From: JBARKJ01 sp963698885
GTDB taxonomy: Bacteria; Nitrospirota; JACRHJ01
Length of the DNA stretch: 64,000 nt
Assembly: GCA_963698885.1 (NCBI GenBank)
Contig: CAVOSJ010000004.1
Location: forward strand, 62,001 to 126,000
Reading direction: 5' to 3'
Of this stretch, positions 59,106-64,000 are shown in pieces (position 1 is the first letter of the stretch; each line of letters begins with the position of its first letter). The position numbers and the translations under genes were made by a program. The notes under the pieces were generated by a model. The model had not been told where the DNA came from. It searched no databases and worked only from the letters and a program-made list of their open reading frames with translations.

Positions 59106-60890
59106 ATGGAAGAGTTATTCCAAAAGAGCCAGGACCAGACGACAAGCCAGGCGGAAGAAACAGTCCAGGTCCCGGAGAGAGAGCTTAAAGCCGTACGCGA
59201 CCTGCTGCATGCATTGATGAAGACCAAGCGCGCCTTCGAGATGTACCCGGCCAATAATCCCATCCTCGTGAAGTTCCAGGACGACCTGAACCGGATGTTC
59301 GACGAGTTCTTCGAGGACCTCGACAGGTTGTCCCTGCTCATCCGGCAGCAGGAGATACTGTACAAAGGACAGCCCGTTTACAAAAGCGGGGAGAAAGACG
59401 AAAGTTTGTCCCTGCTTTTTTACAAGGACGGTCTCCGCGAGATTACTTTCACGCGAGGTTTCTCCCGGGAAGAGCTGATGGACTTCATGGACGTCATAAG
59501 GACGAGACCGGATGCGACCGGCGAGAACTGGGACGACGACCTGGTTACCCTTCTTTGGGAGAAGGACTTCACGCATCTGCGGTACTACGTGGTCGAGGAG
59601 TTTGCGGAAGGCGAAGCGCTCTCGGAAGAAGAGGTCCAGAAGCTGCTCTCCAGGCAGACCCCGGAAGGAGACCTTTCCGAAGCGTACAAGGACGCTGCCG
59701 AAGACGGTGCGGAGGGCGAGTCGAAAGAGATATTCTCCCCGTTGGAATCTATCTCCATGGGCTTCAGAGGCGTTTTCAGCCTCGGCGAAGAGGAGGTGAA
59801 GTCCCTCAAGGAGGAGATAGAGGGTCTTACGGATGAGAAATTCCTGGATGACGCCATTTATTGCCTGTTCGAGAGCCTGTGGATGGAAAAAGGCGCGCGC
59901 GATTTCGAGATGGTTGTCGGGAGCCTGGAGTCCGCGCTCTCCTATCTCGTGCATACCGGCGGGTTCCGCACCGCAGCCTTTATCCTGAAGCGGTTCAGGG
60001 AACTGGCCGGCGGCAGCGACGGATTTAACCAGTACGAGGTCGAGCGGCTGAAATCGGCAGTCACCCGGGCCGGGAGCGAGGCCAGGACAAAGAACATAGC
60101 CGACGTGCTGAACAGCGGCAGGACGATAAACACAGCTGATTTCCGGCAGTACCTGGAACATCTCGACAAGGCGTCAATCATCCCGCTTTCCAACCTGATG
60201 GGCGAGATACAGGACATAAAGTACCGCAAGGCACTCATAGACGCGCTGGTGTCGCTGGGGAAGGACCATATAGAAGTCCTGGCCGCCGGGCTTAAAAGCG
60301 GGCAGTGGTATATAGTCCGGAACGTCGCGGCGGTCCTGGGCAGGATTGGCGACAAGAAGGCCCTGGAATACCTGAAACAGGCTGTAAACCACCCGGAACC
60401 CAAGGTCCGGCGGGAGGTGGTACGCGCCCTGGGCATGGTGGGCGGCCCGAAGGCGGGAGAGATACTCCTCCAGGTGCTGGACGACGCCGACCCTCAGATA
60501 AGGATGGCGGCGCTAAGATACCTGCCGCAGGCCCAGAATTACTCCGTCCTGGACGTGATTATAGAAGTGATAACGCGTCCGGACTTCAACGAGAGGGCAA
60601 GCTCCGAAAAAAGGGCGTTTTTTGAGGTCCTGGCGGAGATAGGGCAGGAAAGAGTCATGCCGTTCATGATAAAACTCCTTAAGAGAAGGGGTTTTCTGTT
60701 CGGCAGCGCGAAGAACGAGGAGATGCGCGTCTCCGCGGCGTACGGCCTTGGGAACATCCATCATAAGGATTCCATCCGTGCGCTTCAGGCCGAGTCTTCA
60801 CATGCGAAGAAGGGAAGCGCCCTCCATGAGGCCATATCCTACTCCGTGCACAAACTTGCCGGGCCGGACGGGATGAGGGCGGAGAACTGA
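59106..60890 (+). CDS. HEAT-repeat protein
   Basis: This 594-residue protein has an N-terminal domain (about 25-140) with 'LLHALMKTKRAFEMYPANNPIL' and 'FYKDGLREITFTRGFSREELMDFM', a linker, and C-terminal HEAT-like repeats from about residue 350 ('ALIDALVSLGKDHIEVLAAGLKSGQWYIVRNVAAVLGRIGDKKALEYLKQAV' in outline). It has no catalytic motif. The N-terminal domain resembles that of the neighbouring HD-GYP protein, so the two may work as a pair. Probably a cytoplasmic scaffold. The next gene starts 3 bases after its stop. Confidence 0.75.
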   Translation: MEELFQKSQDQTTSQAEETVQVPERELKAVRDLLHALMKTKRAFEMYPANNPILVKFQDDLNRMFDEFFEDLDRLSLLIRQQEILYKGQPVYKSGEKDESLSLLFYKDGLREITFTRGFSREELMDFMDVIRTRPDATGENWDDDLVTLLWEKDFTHLRYYVVEEFAEGEALSEEEVQKLLSRQTPEGDLSEAYKDAAEDGAEGESKEIFSPLESISMGFRGVFSLGEEEVKSLKEEIEGLTDEKFLDDAIYCLFESLWMEKGARDFEMVVGSLESALSYLVHTGGFRTAAFILKRFRELAGGSDGFNQYEVERLKSAVTRAGSEARTKNIADVLNSGRTINTADFRQYLEHLDKASIIPLSNLMGEIQDIKYRKALIDALVSLGKDHIEVLAAGLKSGQWYIVRNVAAVLGRIGDKKALEYLKQAVNHPEPKVRREVVRALGMVGGPKAGEILLQVLDDADPQIRMAALRYLPQAQNYSVLDVIIEVITRPDFNERASSEKRAFFEVLAEIGQERVMPFMIKLLKRRGFLFGSAKNEEMRVSAAYGLGNIHHKDSIRALQAESSHAKKGSALHEAISYSVHKLAGPDGMRAEN

Positions 60891-60892
60891 AT

Positions 60893-62347
60893 ATGGCGGA
60901 AATCATCGTCACACCGTTCAGGACTGAAAGCAGCGAGTCGGTCGCAAAAAACTCCCGCACGCTTATAAACCAGCTCCATATCCTGCTCCGCACCAGCCAG
61001 ATACACGATATAGGAAACATCGCCCTGGTCCGCCCCGTTACGAACCTCATGGGCGCGCTGGAAGGAATTTTTAAGACGACCCCTGAGTTCGTCCTGAAAC
61101 TAAGGGGCGAATATCTCTATATAGACGATATCCGCGTCCGGTACGACATTGACGACATGGTGAGCTATGAGTACATCTCGCGCGTCATGAAGGAAAAAAA
61201 GATCGGCTCCCTGACCTTTCAGCGTCCGATTTCCGCGGAGGATTTAAAGAAGTCCGTTTACACGTTGAATTCCTTCATCCCTCCCGGCCCTGAAGGGTCC
61301 GAAGAGGCGCTAAACAAAAAGCTCCAGGAAAATGGTGTTAATTCTATCTGGGCAGGCCCTCTGGAGGAGGCGGAGCAGATAAAATACGACGACCTCGCCG
61401 ACCAGCGCAAAATGGCGAAGAAGGCTTACTTCCTGGCCGTCTCCGTCACAAAAGGCGTGATGAACAGCATAAAGAGCGAACAACCCACACACTTAAAGAA
61501 GGTCAAGCGAGTCATTCAGGGTATTGTCGATATCATTCTGAACGAAGAGGCGTCTCTGTTGGGCCTCACGACACTGAAGGATTTCGACGAATACACCTAT
61601 CACCACTGTGTGAACGTAAGCATCCTCGCCATGACCATAGGACAGAAGCTGGGACTGGACAAGAACACGCTTACGAAGCTGGGTATAGCGGCGCTTTTCC
61701 ACGACATCGGCAAGGTGGACGTCCCCATCGATATACTGAATAAGCCTACCGCCTTCACGGAGGACGAATGGACGGTGGTACGCAGGCATCCCGAGATGGG
61801 AGTTAAGGCCATATCGAAGATACGCGGGCTTAACGAGCTTGCGGCAAGCTCCATGGCTGTCGCATTCGAGCACCACATCTTCTACGACCTGACCGGATAT
61901 CCTGTAACTAAAGAGAAAAGGATGCCGAATTTCTTCTCCCGCATAGTTTCCATAGCCGACCAGTACGACTCCATGACCTCGGCCCGCGTTTATTCCAGGA
62001 TACCCTACACGCCGGACAAGGCCCTTTCCCTGATGATGGAGCGGAGCGGCGGCCAGCTCGACCCCCTGCTTTTTAAAATATTCGCCAATATCATCGGCAT
62101 CTATCCGATCGGGACGCTGGTCATGCTGGATTCGAAGGAGTTGGGCCTGGTGTTCGAGTCAAACCCTAACCCGGAAAAGCTGGACAGGCCAAAAATAATA
62201 CTTATAACCGATGCCTCCGGGAAGCGAATAGCGGGCAAAACCGTGGACTTAGGCGACAAGGAGCAGTCCGGGACATACAAGCGAAGCATCATAAAGGCCC
62301 TGGACCCGAAAAAGTACCGGATAAACCTCGCAGAATATTTTCTTTAA
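60893..62347 (+). CDS. HD-GYP domain protein, candidate c-di-GMP phosphodiesterase
   Basis: The C-terminal HD-GYP domain shows the His/Asp 'LFHDIGKVDVP', the 'HHIFYDLTGYP' motif (GYP is intact) and 'SIADQYDSMTSARVYS'. HD-GYP domains split cyclic di-GMP. The N-terminal region of about 200 residues ('LINQLHILLRTSQIHDIGNIALVRPVTNLMGAL' and 'GSLTFQRPISAEDLKKSVYTLNSF' in outline) resembles that of the HEAT-repeat neighbour. 484 residues in all, cytoplasmic. No GGDEF protein is adjacent. Confidence 0.88.
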   Translation: MAEIIVTPFRTESSESVAKNSRTLINQLHILLRTSQIHDIGNIALVRPVTNLMGALEGIFKTTPEFVLKLRGEYLYIDDIRVRYDIDDMVSYEYISRVMKEKKIGSLTFQRPISAEDLKKSVYTLNSFIPPGPEGSEEALNKKLQENGVNSIWAGPLEEAEQIKYDDLADQRKMAKKAYFLAVSVTKGVMNSIKSEQPTHLKKVKRVIQGIVDIILNEEASLLGLTTLKDFDEYTYHHCVNVSILAMTIGQKLGLDKNTLTKLGIAALFHDIGKVDVPIDILNKPTAFTEDEWTVVRRHPEMGVKAISKIRGLNELAASSMAVAFEHHIFYDLTGYPVTKEKRMPNFFSRIVSIADQYDSMTSARVYSRIPYTPDKALSLMMERSGGQLDPLLFKIFANIIGIYPIGTLVMLDSKELGLVFESNPNPEKLDRPKIILITDASGKRIAGKTVDLGDKEQSGTYKRSIIKALDPKKYRINLAEYFL

Positions 62348-62376
62348 ATCTTCCCTTTTTCTGCTAAAATTAAGCC

Positions 62377-63120
62377 ATGCAACTCGACCTATTCAATTGC
62401 AAGACAGCCCAGTCTTCCGTCTGGAGTGTTAAAATTGGCGGAAAAACAATAAGTTACACCCTGCGCAAATCCGCAAGGGCCAAGCATGTCTGGCTCCGGT
62501 TCGGCATTGGCACGGGTCTGGAGGTGGTCGCACCCGCCAGGATGCCGCTTGCCGAGCTGGACCGGATACTTCTAAATAAGAGTTCCTGGATAGGGCGGCA
62601 CACGGCCCTGCCTGGGACTGAGACGCCGGTCCGCTTGCAACCGCTTGGGAACGGCTCGAAGCTCCGTTATTTAGGGGAGGAGCATAAGCTCCGGGTCCAT
62701 GTAAACGGGAGCGCGGGGAACGTCCGGATCGCCGGAGGCGAGATACTGGCCGAAGTGCCGCCGGGCGGGCCGGAGGTGGTGAAGGAAGTTCTTGAAGACT
62801 GGTATAAGAAGATGGCCCGCAAGGTAATCGGCGAAAAAGTCAATAAATTATCCAATGGCCGGAAAGTGGGCCGGGTCTGTATCCGCGACCAGAAGACAAG
62901 GTGGGGGAGCTGCTCGGCCAAGGGGAATTTAAGCTTCAACTGGCGGCTGATAATGGCCCCGCCGAGGGTAATAGATTACCTTGTAATACATGAGCTTACC
63001 CACCTGGACCAGCCCGACCACTCAAAAAAGTTCTGGAACAAGGTCGCGGCCCGCTGCCCGGATTATGAGGAGCGCGAGGCCTGGCTGAAGACGCATGGCC
63101 TTGGGCTCTGGCCTGCGTGA
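62377..63120 (+). CDS. YgjP/SprT-like (DUF45) metallopeptidase
   Basis: This 247-residue protein matches the YgjP family of probable zinc peptidases. The HExxH motif is 'HELTHLDQPDHSKKFW' (residues about 208-223), with a further His in the second helix. The upstream 'KTRWGSCSAKGNLSFNWRL' segment is a family mark. It is the third of the plus-strand run after the HD-GYP gene (29-base gap). The substrate is unknown. Confidence 0.88.
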   Translation: MQLDLFNCKTAQSSVWSVKIGGKTISYTLRKSARAKHVWLRFGIGTGLEVVAPARMPLAELDRILLNKSSWIGRHTALPGTETPVRLQPLGNGSKLRYLGEEHKLRVHVNGSAGNVRIAGGEILAEVPPGGPEVVKEVLEDWYKKMARKVIGEKVNKLSNGRKVGRVCIRDQKTRWGSCSAKGNLSFNWRLIMAPPRVIDYLVIHELTHLDQPDHSKKFWNKVAARCPDYEEREAWLKTHGLGLWPA

Positions 63121-63834
63121 TTACACCGCCCTCGCTACCGTCAAAACGTACACGGCCTCCGCGCCGGCTTTTTTAAGGACCTTCGCGCACTCGCGGACTG
63201 TCGCGCCGGTGGTATAAACGTCGTCCAGCAGGAGCACGCGTTTCTCCTTGAATTCCTCCGGCCTCTCTACCGCGAACGCGCCCTTCACGTTCTCCTCGCG
63301 CTCGGCGGGGTCAAGGTCCACCTGCGGGCGCGTATAGCGAGTCCTCACCAACCCATCTAAAGATAGGGGAATCGAGAGACCCTCCGCCGCGTACTTCGCC
63401 AGGAGCAGCGACTGGTTGAACCCCCTTTTCGCCAGCCTCCGCCGGTGCAGAGGCACCGCCGCCGCGACATGCGCGTCCGGGAAAAATTCCCTCGCCGCAT
63501 CCGCCACAAGCGGCCCAAGGTACTGGTGCATGGCCTGGATACCAACGTACTTGTAGAGATGGACGGCGTCCTTCAGCGTGCCCTTATACACCGCCGCGGA
63601 CCTTGCCGAGTGATAATAAGTCCTGTGGGAGAGACAATCGGAGCAGGGGTGGTCGGAGCCGGAACCGTCCGGGAACGGCATGCCGCAAACGGTGCAGAAC
63701 GGGGATTTAATCGGGCTTACGTCGCTTGCGCACTGGGTACAGAAAAATCCGTTCTTTTTTTCCATCACGCCGCCGCACGAACGGCAGCGCCTTGGGTACA
63801 ACGCGTCGATTAGAAAACCGACAGGGTTAGCCAT
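63121..63834 (-). CDS. ComF-family phosphoribosyltransferase-like protein
   Basis: The 237-residue protein has an N-terminal double zinc-finger ('CRSCGGVMEKKNGFFCTQC' and 'CTVCGMPFPDGSGSDHPCSDC' in outline) and the PRTase fold with the PRPP motif 'RVLLLDDVYTTGATV'. ComF acts in DNA uptake for transformation in some species, and comM in the window gives weak support. The start overlaps the gpmI stop by a few bases. Confidence 0.9.
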   Translation of the reverse strand: MANPVGFLIDALYPRRCRSCGGVMEKKNGFFCTQCASDVSPIKSPFCTVCGMPFPDGSGSDHPCSDCLSHRTYYHSARSAAVYKGTLKDAVHLYKYVGIQAMHQYLGPLVADAAREFFPDAHVAAAVPLHRRRLAKRGFNQSLLLAKYAAEGLSIPLSLDGLVRTRYTRPQVDLDPAEREENVKGAFAVERPEEFKEKRVLLLDDVYTTGATVRECAKVLKKAGAEAVYVLTVARAV

Positions 63835-64000
63835 GGCAGATAAGGCTCTGGCCCGTCATCTCTTCCGGTTTTTTAAGGCTCATGACTTCGAGTATGGTGG
63901 GGACGACGTCGGCCAGCCGTCCGCCGTCTTTCAGCGCGTATCCTTCATGACATAATATAAATGGAACTCTATTAGACGTGTGTGCGGTATACGGCTCTTT
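63827..64000 (-). CDS. gpmI: 2,3-bisphosphoglycerate-independent phosphoglycerate mutase, C-terminal fragment
   Basis: Only the last 57 codons are in the window. The ending 'TSNRVPFIL', 'LKDGGRLADVVPTILEVM' and 'PEEMTGQSL' is the C-terminus of GpmI, a glycolytic and gluconeogenic enzyme that swaps 3- and 2-phosphoglycerate. It continues past the right edge. The stop TAA lies at 63827-63829 inside the ComF start. Confidence 0.9.
   Translation of the reverse strand, partial: KEPYTAHTSNRVPFILCHEGYALKDGGRLADVVPTILEVMSLKKPEEMTGQSLICHG

Noticed and set aside
1..64000. tRNA, rRNA, CRISPR arrays and insertion sequences
   Set aside because: No cloverleaf with a T-loop, no rRNA stretch, no regularly spaced repeats and no transposase gene were seen by eye. 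Short or divergent cases could be missed.

Overview
The window suggests a Gram-negative, strictly anaerobic bacterium with a Wood-Ljungdahl pathway, menaquinone made by the futalosine route (MqnA), lipoproteins and TolC-type export, a multiheme cytochrome and gas vesicles. This gene mix fits lineages such as Desulfobacterota or Nitrospirota, but I cannot fix the taxon from sequence alone. Genes are GC-rich, intergenic gaps are AT-rich, and from about 3.9 kb to 59 kb nearly everything lies on the minus strand.

Layout. 0-3.8 kb: ispE, then a PAS histidine kinase and a B12-binding radical SAM protein on the plus strand. 3.9-12.9 kb: a TPR lipoprotein, tatA, mobA, mqnA and a MacAB/TolC-type efflux operon behind a TetR gene with a clear operator. 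13-19.9 kb: two exported proteins, a seven-heme cytochrome with an unusual N-terminus, a HAD nucleotidase, an EamA transporter, a small secreted protein, fdhD, a LuxR-type response regulator and moaD behind a sigma-54-like promoter. 20.2-36.4 kb: a carbonyl/folate supercluster (cooC, 5-formyl-THF cyclo-ligase, folE, metV, metF, panB, thyX, a second cooC, a DUF2520 protein, acsE, acsD, acsC, acsB, cooS, fhs). 36.8-45.2 kb: an IclR regulator, an RluA-family pseudouridine synthase, a MshEN-domain protein, korA and korD without korB, recN, a PEGA-domain protein and a hybrid response regulator-kinase. 45.6-57.3 kb: an 18-gene gas vesicle operon. 57.4-64 kb: comM, a HEAT-repeat protein, an HD-GYP protein, a YgjP-type metallopeptidase, a ComF-like protein and the 3' end of gpmI.

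How the parts fit. mobA, moaD, fdhD and tatA point to a molybdo- or tungsto-enzyme such as formate dehydrogenase elsewhere in the genome. Formate enters the folate branch through fhs. MetF/MetV make methyl-THF, AcsE moves the methyl group to the corrinoid protein AcsCD, and CooS/AcsB join it with CO and CoA. folE, the cyclo-ligase, thyX and panB tie folate, thymidylate and CoA supply to the same block.

The most distinctive system is the gas vesicle operon. Besides gvpA, N, H, G, O, K and J/M-type genes it has four GvpF/L paralogues, one with a C-terminal DnaJ-type J domain. Beside them are a Cdc48-type double AAA+ ATPase and a Get3/ArsA-type ATPase, which together look like a dedicated chaperone module. 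A second recurring feature is ten single-base insertions, each breaking an otherwise intact conserved gene. They look technical, but raw reads are needed to decide.
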